From an uncultured Coleofasciculus sp. (GTDB taxonomy: Bacteria; Cyanobacteriota; Cyanobacteriia; Cyanobacteriales; Coleofasciculaceae), in the NCBI GenBank assembly GCA_902805485.1, contig CADCTM010000914.1, positions 1-6,587 of the forward strand: a DNA stretch of 6,587 nucleotides, in the 5' to 3' direction. Under the pieces are notes generated by a model, which was not told the DNA's origin, did no database searches, and worked only from the letters and a program-made list of their open reading frames with translations. The translations under genes were made by a program, and so were the position numbers. This document shows, piece by piece, positions 1-5,711 of this stretch. Each line of letters starts with the position of its first letter. Position 1 is the stretch's first letter.

Positions 1-1608
1 CGCCAAGGCTTTACTAAATCCTCTATTTAAGCAACTTTCTGTAACTCCTTCCCCTTCAAACGCCGCCATAAATACCACCGCGTCAACAACCGCAAACGCC
101 GCAATTGCCGCATGAGTAGCACGAAACTGGGCGCCAAACGAGGTAACAAACATCGCCGCCACCCCAGCAAAAAATACCGATGCCACCGTATCCATTGCTT
201 TTAATTTGACACCAAACTTGCCTCTAATTTTGGCGACTAACTTGGAAACCAGACCAGATGTCACCGCCGCCACAACTCCCAGCATCGCCACAAATGCAGA
301 CACAAAAATCGCGATCGCAATTCCTATCGTCCCACTTTCGTTAACAATTCCCTCCCAAGCTGATGTTTCAACCCAAGTTGCCAGGGCAGCGAACGAAATT
401 AGTAATGCCAACGAAAAATAAGGTAACTTTTTGGCAGCAATCGGCACAGGTGCTGTCTTTACCTTAATATTTAAAACCTGAGTTTCCGGCTGAGAATTGG
501 TATGAATTAATACCTCGCGTTTATAAACATTATTCGCCATCAACTTCCTGGTATCAACGGTAATTTTGCACACCGCCTGATTATCAGAAAATTTCGATTG
601 TTCCAACCCAATCCAATGATGAGTATGAGGAGTGTGGGGCGGGTCGCTTAAATGCGGTGCAACTTCCCAATGGCTTTCCAAAATTGTATCGGGAACCGCA
701 TTACTAATCGTAACCAGCTCAATTACTTTCTCGCCCAATTTATTCGCTGTAATTTCTACATAAGGCTTGCTAAGATTAACTTCCGGGATGCGAGCCACAT
801 AAATCGGTTGCAAGGCTTCTAAGGCACTTTCCGCGTCAGGAAAACGGTCTTTTGGCTTCAACTCAACCATCTTTTGCAGCCATTCGATCCACCGCAAACT
901 TAGCTTAGGAACCAGATGTTTAAAATTAATCCGGTAGTCATCATCAATTAAGTGGCTAATTTCCGTAGAAGGCGTACCTGTTAGTAAACAAATTAGCGTT
1001 GCCCCTAAACCATAAAGGTCTGAGGCTTCACTCAATTGGCGATTAAATAACTGTTCCGGCGCCATGAAGCCGATAGTCCCTTTGGCGACGCTACTAACCG
1101 CCACTTCACTATCACCAATTCTCGCCAAACCGAAATCAACTAAATAAACATTGATTTTGTCATCAACTAGAATATTTTCTGGCTTAATATCTCGATGACT
1201 AATAGCAGGAATGCGATTTTGCAGATAAATCAGGATATTGAGTAATGAAACAGCAATTTGCTTGATTTCATCCGGGTCAAAACTGCGTCGGACGGCAAGA
1301 TTTGGGGCTTTTTTGTACTCTTGTACCAGGCAAAAACCGCTGGATGTTTGAAAGGAACCCAAGTAACGAGGGATACCGGGATGATTTAGCCCCTGCAATA
1401 CTTGGATTTCGCGCCCGATGGCGTCGTACTCTGACCAGCTAGTGTTACGTTTAGCAAATTGAAATTGCTTAATGACAACGGGTATCGCCGCCATCCCGGC
1501 CTGTTTTATGGGGGTGGCAAGGTAGGTCACTCTCCCACCAGTGCGATTGTGTCCTAACTCTCTGACGACCTTAAAACCGTGGTTAGACAAGTCTGGAAAA
1601 TTGCTCAT
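1..1608 (-). CDS. Eukaryotic-type Ser/Thr protein kinase with Ig-like region and C-terminal membrane segments (3' end cut by window edge)
   Basis: This is a Hanks-type kinase that would phosphorylate protein Ser/Thr residues from the membrane. 536 codons are open to the left edge, so the C-terminus is missing. Visible motifs are a degenerate glycine loop (LGHNRTGGRV, residues 18-27), VVIK with the ATP-binding K47, probable helix-C E67, HRDIKPEN (138-145, catalytic D140), DFG (158-160), APE (183-185) and DLYGLG (197-202). The kinase domain spans roughly 12-260. Residues 277-392 are beta-rich, with the spacing of an Ig-like/BACON-type fold (VTISN, then KITVDTRKL, then VLIHTN), and hold a His-rich patch (HTPHTHHW, 325-332). 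Hydrophobic segments lie near 397-412, 427-455, 477-494 and 498-516. ATG 1608 is the only possible start, because an in-frame TGA lies eight codons upstream. It has no Shine-Dalgarno sequence, unlike the overlapping ORF at 1583-1765. One HIP1 site lies at 311-318. Kinase identity is secure; substrate unknown. Confidence 0.95.
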   Translation of the reverse strand, partial: MSNFPDLSNHGFKVVRELGHNRTGGRVTYLATPIKQAGMAAIPVVIKQFQFAKRNTSWSEYDAIGREIQVLQGLNHPGIPRYLGSFQTSSGFCLVQEYKKAPNLAVRRSFDPDEIKQIAVSLLNILIYLQNRIPAISHRDIKPENILVDDKINVYLVDFGLARIGDSEVAVSSVAKGTIGFMAPEQLFNRQLSEASDLYGLGATLICLLTGTPSTEISHLIDDDYRINFKHLVPKLSLRWIEWLQKMVELKPKDRFPDAESALEALQPIYVARIPEVNLSKPYVEITANKLGEKVIELVTISNAVPDTILESHWEVAPHLSDPPHTPHTHHWIGLEQSKFSDNQAVCKITVDTRKLMANNVYKREVLIHTNSQPETQVLNIKVKTAPVPIAAKKLPYFSLALLISFAALATWVETSAWEGIVNESGTIGIAIAIFVSAFVAMLGVVAAVTSGLVSKLVAKIRGKFGVKLKAMDTVASVFFAGVAAMFVTSFGAQFRATHAAIAAFAVVDAVVFMAAFEGEGVTESCLNRGFSKALA

Positions 1609-1765
1609 GAGTGTGAGGAGGAAGGCAAGTCACGAGTGCGAATCGCCCTGCCGTAATTGGATCTTTTTCCTTTTTCATCAGGTAAAGTCCGAAGCACGGG
1701 GAACGGGCTGATATTGGGCTTACCGCGTATATAGGATCGCGAAGCCATATCTCGCATTTATCCAC
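1583..1765 (-). CDS. Possible 60-residue leader ORF overlapping the kinase start
   Basis: A GTG start at 1765 follows a textbook Shine-Dalgarno AAGGAGG (1779 to 1773 on the minus strand) with 7 nt spacing, the best ribosome binding site in the window. The ORF ends with TAA at 1585-1583, so it overlaps the first 26 nt of the kinase gene in a different frame. The kinase has no Shine-Dalgarno of its own, which makes translational coupling or leader control plausible (inference). The peptide (MDKCEIWLRDP..., four Cys, several Pro) matches no family I recognise and has no clear membrane segment or signal peptide. The strong site may be chance or a relic. A frameshifted longer kinase is unlikely, because the kinase N-terminus MSNFPDLSNHGF from ATG 1608 looks complete for the family. 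Confidence 0.35.
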   Translation of the reverse strand: MDKCEIWLRDPIYAVSPISARSPCFGLYLMKKEKDPITAGRFALVTCLPPHTHEQFSRLV

Positions 1766-1939
1766 GATACCGCCTCCTTAAAAAATGAGTGCGATAAGTA
1801 CTAGGATAGATGCCTGTATTCTTGAGTTGGGGCTACGCTATAGGAATAGCATTTGGCGTCAAACCGAATAAAGATTCAAGTATAGCGTTGCTTTTTCGCT
1901 GTTGTGGAATAGCAAAAGCGATCGCTTTTGGGAGGGAGT
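1609..1939. other. Divergent intergenic region between kinase and DUF1206 gene
   Basis: 331 bp separate the two divergent starts. Apart from the possible leader ORF (1583-1765, minus) and the palindrome at 1913-1930, it holds a direct repeat GGAATAGC (1843-1850 and 1906-1913) and a small hairpin GCTAT/ATAGC (1837-1841/1846-1850). I found no convincing -35/-10 pair for either gene and no tRNA or other RNA gene. Promoters must lie here but cannot be placed from the sequence. Confidence 0.5.
1913..1930. repeat. 18-bp perfect palindrome centred on HIP1
   Basis: CAAAAGCGATCGCTTTTG is a perfect palindrome with the cyanobacterial HIP1 octamer GCGATCGC (1918-1925) at its centre. It abuts the GGAGGG (1931-1936) that serves as ribosome binding site for the DUF1206 gene, so in the transcript it could form a short hairpin touching that site. 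It may equally be an ordinary HIP1 copy with chance flanking symmetry. Confidence 0.7.
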
Positions 1940-2722
1940 ATGTGGGTAGAACGATTGGCGCGGCTGGGATATGCCGCTAAGGGAATTGTGTACGCGATTG
2001 TCGGCGTACTTGCAGTGCAAGCGGCTTTCGGCAGTGGAGGGAAGACGACAGATACAACCGGGGCACTAGGTACAGTGGCGGCGCAGCCCTTTGGAAAGAT
2101 TTTGTTAACTTTGCTTACAGTCGGTTTAATTGGATATGTAATTTGGTCTTTTGTACAAGCCATCAAAGACCCGGAACACCAAAGCGATGGTGCAAAAAGT
2201 TGGGCAAGGCGTCTCGGTTACGCCTTAACTGGCTTGGCTTATGGTGGTTTAGCCGTCAGCGCTATTCAATTAATTCGGGGTTCGGGTGGCGGCGGTGGCG
2301 GCAATTCCCAGCAAGATTGGACGGCACGGGTGCTTGCACAGCCTTTTGGTCAGTGGTTGGTTGCGCTGATTGGAGCGTTTATTATCGGTTTAGGCTTCTA
2401 CCAACTTTACAAAGCATACAAAGCGAAATTCCGCAAGCAGATGAAGCTGCAAGAAATGACTTCTACCGAGGAAATGTGGGCAACGCGCATCGGTAGATTT
2501 GGTGAAGCAGCACGAGGCATTGTTTTTACGATTACCGGCTTCTTCCTAATTCAGGCAGCACGTCAATCTGACCCGAATCAAGTGCGTGGACTTGATGGCG
2601 CTCTACAAGCCCTCGCTCAACAGCCTTACGGTCCCTGGCTTTTGGGAATTGTTGCCCTTGGTCTGGTTGCCTACGGCATTCATATGGGGGTTCAGGCGAG
2701 ATATCGCCGGATTTATACCTAA
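1940..2722 (+). CDS. DUF1206 family membrane protein, three tandem two-helix repeats
   Basis: An integral membrane protein of 260 residues with unknown biochemical function. It consists of three tandem repeats of the DUF1206 type, at about residues 5-80, 88-164 and 181-258. Each has an R-x-G-[YR]-x-A-x-x-G-[IL] entry, a first membrane helix, a polar loop, the motif AQP[FY]G and a second membrane helix, giving six predicted helices (about 11-29, 54-73, 93-112, 138-156, 187-206, 229-250). AQPFG occurs in repeats 1 and 2 and QQPYG in repeat 3. Repeat 2 has a Gly-rich loop (GSGGGGGG, 114-121). The cytoplasmic linker 158-180 is Lys/Glu-rich. I chose ATG 1940 over the upstream in-frame TTG 1928 because GGAGGG lies just before the ATG (only 3 nt away, which is short) and the family homology begins at WVERLARLGY. 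The family call is confident; no role is inferred from the neighbours. Confidence 0.9.
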   Translation: MWVERLARLGYAAKGIVYAIVGVLAVQAAFGSGGKTTDTTGALGTVAAQPFGKILLTLLTVGLIGYVIWSFVQAIKDPEHQSDGAKSWARRLGYALTGLAYGGLAVSAIQLIRGSGGGGGGNSQQDWTARVLAQPFGQWLVALIGAFIIGLGFYQLYKAYKAKFRKQMKLQEMTSTEEMWATRIGRFGEAARGIVFTITGFFLIQAARQSDPNQVRGLDGALQALAQQPYGPWLLGIVALGLVAYGIHMGVQARYRRIYT

Positions 2723-2740
2723 ATAATCAGGATTTTTAAC

Positions 2741-2770
2741 TTGACATAACTCTAAAATCTCTGGGAAAAT
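2741..2770 (+). promoter_or_regulatory. Predicted sigma70-type promoter of rplU-rpmA
   Basis: A perfect -35 TTGACA (2741-2746) is followed after 18 nt by GAAAAT (2765-2770), four of six matches to TATAAT. Transcription would begin near 2777, giving a leader of about 95 nt before rplU. This position, just after the DUF1206 stop codon, suggests the ribosomal protein operon is transcribed independently of the upstream gene. Confidence 0.6.
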
Positions 2771-2788
2771 GAGAGATTGTGTTCTATT

Positions 2789-2846
2789 ACCTGCTCGGAT
2801 CAGGTTGAGACATATCAAAGGCTGGAAAAGATTAACCAGCTACCTG
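2789..2846 (+). promoter_or_regulatory. Structured rplU leader with alternative hairpins
   Basis: The 5' leader contains ACCTG (2789-2793) pairing with CAGGT (2801-2805), then GCTGG (2821-2825) pairing with CCAGC (2836-2840), then a second ACCTG (2842-2846). CAGGT can pair with either ACCTG copy, so two mutually exclusive folds are possible shortly before the ribosome binding site AAGGA (2860-2864). Autogenous leaders control rplU in Bacillus; I do not recognise this one as a known class, and stems of 5 bp are weak evidence. Confidence 0.3.
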
Positions 2847-2871
2847 TACGGCAACCCTTAAGGACTATTCC

Positions 2872-3267
2872 ATGAGTTATGCAATTATCGAAACCGGCGG
2901 CAAGCAAATGCGAGTCGAACCCGGTCGCTTCTACGACATTGAACTGCTGCCAGTAGAACCTGATGCCAGTATCATAATTGAGAGCGTTTTGCTCGTTCAA
3001 CACGACGGCGATGTAACCATCGGTCAACCCTTCATTGAGGGGGCAACCATTGAAGGTACGGTAATGCGCCATTTTCGCGGTCGCAAAGTCCTCGTCTATA
3101 AGATGAAGCCTAAGAAGAAAACGCGCAAAAAGCGGGGACATCGCCAGGAAATTACCCGCCTGATGGTTAACTCGATCAGTATGAATGGTTCTGTGGTAGC
3201 GACTTCGACAACGCAGCAAGCCGAAACACCGACCGTCCAGGAAACCGCAGAAGCTGTATCAGAATAG
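2872..3267 (+). CDS. rplU: 50S ribosomal protein L21 (bL21)
   Basis: bL21 binds 23S rRNA in the large ribosomal subunit. The 131-residue product opens with the family signature YAIIETGGKQ (3-12) and carries the basic rRNA-binding stretch KMKPKKKTRKKRGHRQ (77-92) followed by the conserved EITRL. Bacterial L21 is usually a little over 100 residues. The excess here is a tail from about residue 104 rich in Thr, Gln, Glu and Ala, probably disordered and dispensable. ATG 2872 has AAGGA (2860-2864) with 7 nt spacing. rpmA follows after 54 nt, the standard bacterial order, so the two are one operon. Confidence 0.97.
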   Translation: MSYAIIETGGKQMRVEPGRFYDIELLPVEPDASIIIESVLLVQHDGDVTIGQPFIEGATIEGTVMRHFRGRKVLVYKMKPKKKTRKKRGHRQEITRLMVNSISMNGSVVATSTTQQAETPTVQETAEAVSE

Positions 3268-3321
3268 AAATAGGCTTTCATTAGCTTGTAACAAAAAGTA
3301 AAAACACTTAATAAGGACACT

Positions 3322-3621
3322 ATGGCTCACAAGAAAGGTACTGGTAGTACAAGAAACGGTCGCGATTCTAATGCTCAACGCCTAGGCGTCAAGCGCTTCG
3401 GTGGTCAAGTTGTCAAAGCTGGCAACATCCTCGTGCGTCAACGTGGCACGAAGTTCCATCCTGGCAATAATGTTGGTATCGGCAGCGATGACACCTTGTT
3501 TGCCCTAATTGATGGCGTTGTCACTTTCGAGAGAAAAGGCAAAACCCGCAAGAAAGTTAGCGTTTACACCAAGCCTGTTGAAGTAGCGGCTGAACCCGAA
3601 TTAGCAACGGCTGAGGCTTAA
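3322..3621 (+). CDS. rpmA: 50S ribosomal protein L27 (bL27)
   Basis: bL27 sits near the peptidyl transferase centre, with its flexible N-terminus reaching toward the P-site tRNA. The product is 99 residues. It begins directly MAHKKGTGSTRNGRDS, so it lacks the N-terminal extension that Firmicutes remove by proteolysis; only the initiator Met would be cut. Conserved blocks follow: RLGVKRFGGQ (20-29), ILVRQRGTKFHPGNNVG (36-52) and the basic stretch ERKGKTRKK (70-78). A short acidic Ala/Glu tail (89-99) extends beyond the core. AAGGA (3313-3317) lies 4 nt before the ATG. It is the last gene of the operon, with an intrinsic terminator 40 nt after the stop. Confidence 0.97.
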   Translation: MAHKKGTGSTRNGRDSNAQRLGVKRFGGQVVKAGNILVRQRGTKFHPGNNVGIGSDDTLFALIDGVVTFERKGKTRKKVSVYTKPVEVAAEPELATAEA

Positions 3622-3660
3622 TTCTTCAACCAACAATAATTAACTGTTGGTAGTTGTAAG

Positions 3661-3687
3661 AAGCACCTCTTTCGGGGGTGCTTTTTT
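3661..3687 (+). terminator. Intrinsic terminator of rplU-rpmA
   Basis: The stem AAGCACC/GGTGCTT (3661-3667/3677-3683) can extend by T-G and C-G pairs to 9 bp around a TTTCG loop, and runs into six T (3682-3687). A weaker hairpin, CCAACA/TGTTGG (3630-3635/3645-3650), precedes it and has no T-tract. Confidence 0.88.
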
Positions 3688-3846
3688 GTTGTCGTGCGTG
3701 AATTGTCGCCCGGATTTTAAGTTGACTGCTGTAACAGAACTTTACCTACCAAGAGAGTAAGACGCGAAAATCAGGCTTTAAACTGTTAACACGCTTTCAC
3801 TTTTCATTGCCCATTTCAAAAAAAGTTTAGTTCCAAGTTATAGCCC

Positions 3847-4830
3847 ATGTTCCCAACCCATCGCCCTCGACGCCTCCGTAAGACATCTTCACTACGCCGG
3901 ATGGTACGTGAGAATGTTTTAACCACCAGCGATTTAATCTATCCTCTGTTTGCCGTCCCCGGTGAAAGCTTCGCCAAAGAAGTCAAATCAATGCCCGGAG
4001 TCTACCAATTATCGGTAGACAAAATTGTTGAAGAAGCCAAGGAAGTCTACGATCTCGGTATTCCTTCGATTATTTTATTTGGTATTCCTGACGATAAAGA
4101 TACAGAAGCGACAGGTGCGTGGCATGATTGCGGCATTGTCCAAAAAGCTGCTACTGCCGTAAAAGAAGCTGTACCGGATTTGGTGGTTATTGCTGATACT
4201 TGTTTGTGTGAATATACTAGTCACGGTCATTGTGGCTATTTGGAAGTCGGCGATTTAACCGGTCGTGTTCTGAATGATCCAACTTTGGAATTACTGAAGA
4301 AAACGGCAGTGTCTCAAGCCCAAGCTGGTGCTGATATCATTGCGCCTTCTGGGATGATGGACGGCTTTGTGCAGGCAATTCGGGAAGGCTTAGATGCGGC
4401 AGGATTTGAGGATACGCCGATTCTTTCCTATGCGGCGAAGTATGCCTCAGCTTATTATGGACCATTTCGAGATGCGGCTGATTCCACGCCTCAATTTGGC
4501 GATCGCAGAACTTATCAAATGGACCCCGCCAACTCCCGCGAAGCCCTCAAAGAAATCGACCTGGATATCGCTGAAGGCGCTGATATGCTGATGGTCAAAC
4601 CAGCGTTGGCATACATGGACATCATCTACCGCGTCAAGGAAGCCAGCAACTTACCTGTAGCCGCCTACAACGTCTCTGGCGAGTATGCGATGGTTAAAGC
4701 CGCTGCCCTCAACGGCTGGATTGATGAAGAACGTGTAGTGATGGAAACTTTGACAGGCTTCAAGCGTGCTGGGGCTGACTTGATTTTGACCTATCATGCC
4801 AAAGATGCTGCTCGTTGGTTGAAAGGGTAG
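3847..4830 (+). CDS. hemB: Delta-aminolevulinic acid dehydratase (porphobilinogen synthase), zinc type
   Basis: HemB condenses two 5-aminolevulinate molecules to porphobilinogen, the second committed step toward heme and chlorophyll, in the cytoplasm. The protein is full length at 327 residues. The metal site DTCLCEYTSHGHCG (117-130) keeps all three zinc-binding cysteines (C119, C121, C129), unlike the Asp-rich magnesium-type enzymes of plants and some bacteria. The Schiff-base lysines are K198 (SYAAKYAS) and K251 (MVKPA). The segments GDRRTYQMDPAN (218-229) and YNVSGEYAM (274-282) are also family signatures. ATG 3847 is the only plausible start, because TAG lies two codons upstream. There is no Shine-Dalgarno sequence and no clear promoter in the 159 nt after the rpmA terminator. 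One HIP1 site lies inside (4499-4506). Confidence 0.97.
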   Translation: MFPTHRPRRLRKTSSLRRMVRENVLTTSDLIYPLFAVPGESFAKEVKSMPGVYQLSVDKIVEEAKEVYDLGIPSIILFGIPDDKDTEATGAWHDCGIVQKAATAVKEAVPDLVVIADTCLCEYTSHGHCGYLEVGDLTGRVLNDPTLELLKKTAVSQAQAGADIIAPSGMMDGFVQAIREGLDAAGFEDTPILSYAAKYASAYYGPFRDAADSTPQFGDRRTYQMDPANSREALKEIDLDIAEGADMLMVKPALAYMDIIYRVKEASNLPVAAYNVSGEYAMVKAAALNGWIDEERVVMETLTGFKRAGADLILTYHAKDAARWLKG

Positions 4831-4879
4831 AATTATTGCCCAACTTTCTACTCTCTAGAGCGTGTTTTCTTGCCCCGGA

Positions 4880-4921
4880 GATCCCCCTAAATCCCCCTTT
4901 TTAAGGGGGACTAAGAGGGGA
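4880..4921. repeat. Cyanobacterial palindromic repeat GATCCCCCTAAATCCCCC
   Basis: The unit has two C5 runs (4883-4887 and 4893-4897) followed by a G5 run (4905-4909) and a G4 run (4917-4920). CCCCCTT (4893-4899) pairs with AAGGGGG (4903-4909) around TTT, and the outer runs can pair to lengthen the stem. From memory, this sequence type recurs many times in cyanobacterial genomes. It lies 49 nt after hemB. It has no T-tract on either strand, so it is not a typical intrinsic terminator, though the hairpin could protect the hemB mRNA 3' end. Confidence 0.75.
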
Positions 4922-4979
4922 CAATACACTCTTGGATTGGGGGGTGCATTTATGATTGCAATCAAAGGAAACGTGGATT

Positions 4980-5207
4980 ATGTGGCTTGTGACGATTACC
5001 TGTTCAGCAGAGGCTTGGAAACGTGATTCGGCTAAATTTTTAGCCATTGCGTCTAAATATGCAGGTATTCCTGTTTCCTCTAAGAAAATGAAAGCAGATG
5101 GCGATCGCATTATGCAATATCAGCTTGAGGATGTGGGCGATGCTGAGGCGTTTGAGGAAGAGTGTGCAGCGTTGCCAGATTTTACAGCGATTTTTGAATC
5201 ACTTTGA
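4980..5207 (+). CDS. Small conserved-looking hypothetical protein, 75 residues
   Basis: I do not recognise this protein. Its start is set at ATG 4980, which has AAAGGAA (4964-4970) at 9 nt. An in-frame TTG at 4956 would add only eight residues and has no such site. A possible -10 box, TATGAT (4951-4956), lies just upstream without a good -35. The sequence reads as a short strand (WLVTITCS, 2-9), an amphipathic helix (EAWKRDSAKFLAIASKYAG, 11-29), two strands and an acidic C-terminal helix (DAEAFEEECAALP, 54-66), a beta-alpha-beta-beta-alpha pattern compatible with a compact cytosolic fold (inference). It has no signal peptide or membrane segment. One HIP1 site (5101-5108) is inside the gene. 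It converges on the minus-strand gene at 5327-5605. Confidence 0.65.
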   Translation: MWLVTITCSAEAWKRDSAKFLAIASKYAGIPVSSKKMKADGDRIMQYQLEDVGDAEAFEEECAALPDFTAIFESL

Positions 5208-5224
5208 GGAAATTAGGGTATAAT

Positions 5225-5253
5225 AAAAAACCTTCGGCTTCAAGCCGAAGGTT
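5225..5253 (-). terminator. Intrinsic terminator for the minus-strand gene, possibly bidirectional
   Basis: AACCTTCGGCT and AGCCGAAGGTT (5229-5239/5243-5253) form a perfect 11-bp stem with a 3-nt loop. The A-run 5225-5230 becomes six U immediately after the stem when read on the minus strand. On the plus strand no U-tract follows. It is therefore oriented to end transcription of the 92-residue minus-strand gene, while lying 21 nt past the stop of the plus-strand small gene. Confidence 0.85.
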
Positions 5254-5326
5254 GTCATCAGGGTGCATCTACTTGTTCTTTATCCGTTCCTGTTCTCATC
5301 GCATCAGGAAGAAATGAGAAATTGGA

Positions 5327-5605
5327 TTAGCGATCGCGAAGCGGAGCCTCTGGCTCATCGCGTTTTTTGATACTTTCTTCTGTATGTTGGGCTTTGAGAA
5401 TTAACTCAATACCTTGAGCAATCATGCCCTGAAGCACATCAAACAGAGGCTTACCTGATAGGACATCGAAATTACCTCTAATGCCAATGAGAGCGGCTTG
5501 CATCACGAACGAGACAATCATGATTCGATGCAAGAATTTTTGCTGATTATCTTGACTTTCGGGGAAGTTTGTGCAGTCAAGCTTAGGAGTTGGTTGTGTA
5601 TTCAT
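5327..5605 (-). CDS. Small hypothetical protein, 92 residues
   Basis: I do not recognise this protein. It has a polar N-terminus (MNTQPTPKLD), a hydrophobic/amphipathic middle (IMIVSFVMQAALIGI, 28-42, then FDVLQGMIAQGIELIL, 55-70) and a charged C-terminus. The middle may be a membrane-associated helix or a helical packing core. Support for a real gene comes from the terminator 73 bp past its stop with its U-tract on the same strand, and from the divergent spacing to the NACHT gene. The start is uncertain: only AGG within AGGTTCTC precedes the ATG, and that element is the inner arm of an inverted repeat (5609-5642). The last 11 codons fall in a HIP1-containing repeat (5330-5362), so the C-terminus may be recently added or altered. 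Confidence 0.5.
   Translation of the reverse strand: MNTQPTPKLDCTNFPESQDNQQKFLHRIMIVSFVMQAALIGIRGNFDVLSGKPLFDVLQGMIAQGIELILKAQHTEESIKKRDEPEAPLRDR
5330..5362. repeat. HIP1-containing short palindromic repeat
   Basis: The element starts with GCGATCGC (5330-5337) and has nested inverted arms: GCGAT/ATCGC (5330-5334/5357-5361) and GAGCC/GGCTC (5344-5348/5352-5356) around TCT. Short repeats of this build (HIP1, then GAAGCGGAGCC-like bases, then a mirror arm) are, from memory, scattered in filamentous cyanobacterial genomes. Here it supplies the 3' end of the 92-codon gene. Confidence 0.5.
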
Positions 5606-5608
5606 TTT

Positions 5609-5642
5609 GAGAACCTGAAGTTGTGGTTAAATCAAGGTTCTC
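5609..5642. promoter_or_regulatory. Inverted repeat in the leader of the minus-strand small gene
   Basis: GAGAACCT (5609-5616) and AGGTTCTC (5635-5642) are perfect 8-bp inverted arms 18 nt apart. Read on the minus strand, the second arm AGGTTCTC ends 3 nt before the ATG at 5605 and contains the only Shine-Dalgarno-like bases. It could be an operator, or an RNA hairpin that hides the start region. Both are inferences. Confidence 0.45.
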
Positions 5643-5711
5643 GTTGGGGTAGTAGACCAAAGCAAATGCGATCGCTAACTTTTGGAAGTCATTTACAATC
5701 AGGGTTAGAGT

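Noticed and set aside
206..421. 71-codon plus-strand ORF
   Set aside because: It is antisense to the membrane segments of the kinase; the Ala/Thr/Ile-rich translation is what such a mirror frame produces.
2815..3219. 134-codon minus-strand ORF opposite rplU
   Set aside because: It is a mirror frame of a highly conserved ribosomal protein gene and shows no family features or ribosome binding site.
3731..3745. NtcA-like site upstream of hemB
   Set aside because: The spacing is GTA-N9-TAC, whereas NtcA sites need GTA-N8-TAC, and no suitable -10 box follows.
4893..4909. Intrinsic terminator of hemB
   Set aside because: The hairpin is strong but no T-tract follows on either strand; it is better described as a dispersed repeat.
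4952..5026. Short ORF starting ATG 4952 just before the 75-residue gene
   Set aside because: It is only 24 codons, lacks a ribosome binding site, and overlaps the better-supported gene at 4980 in another frame.
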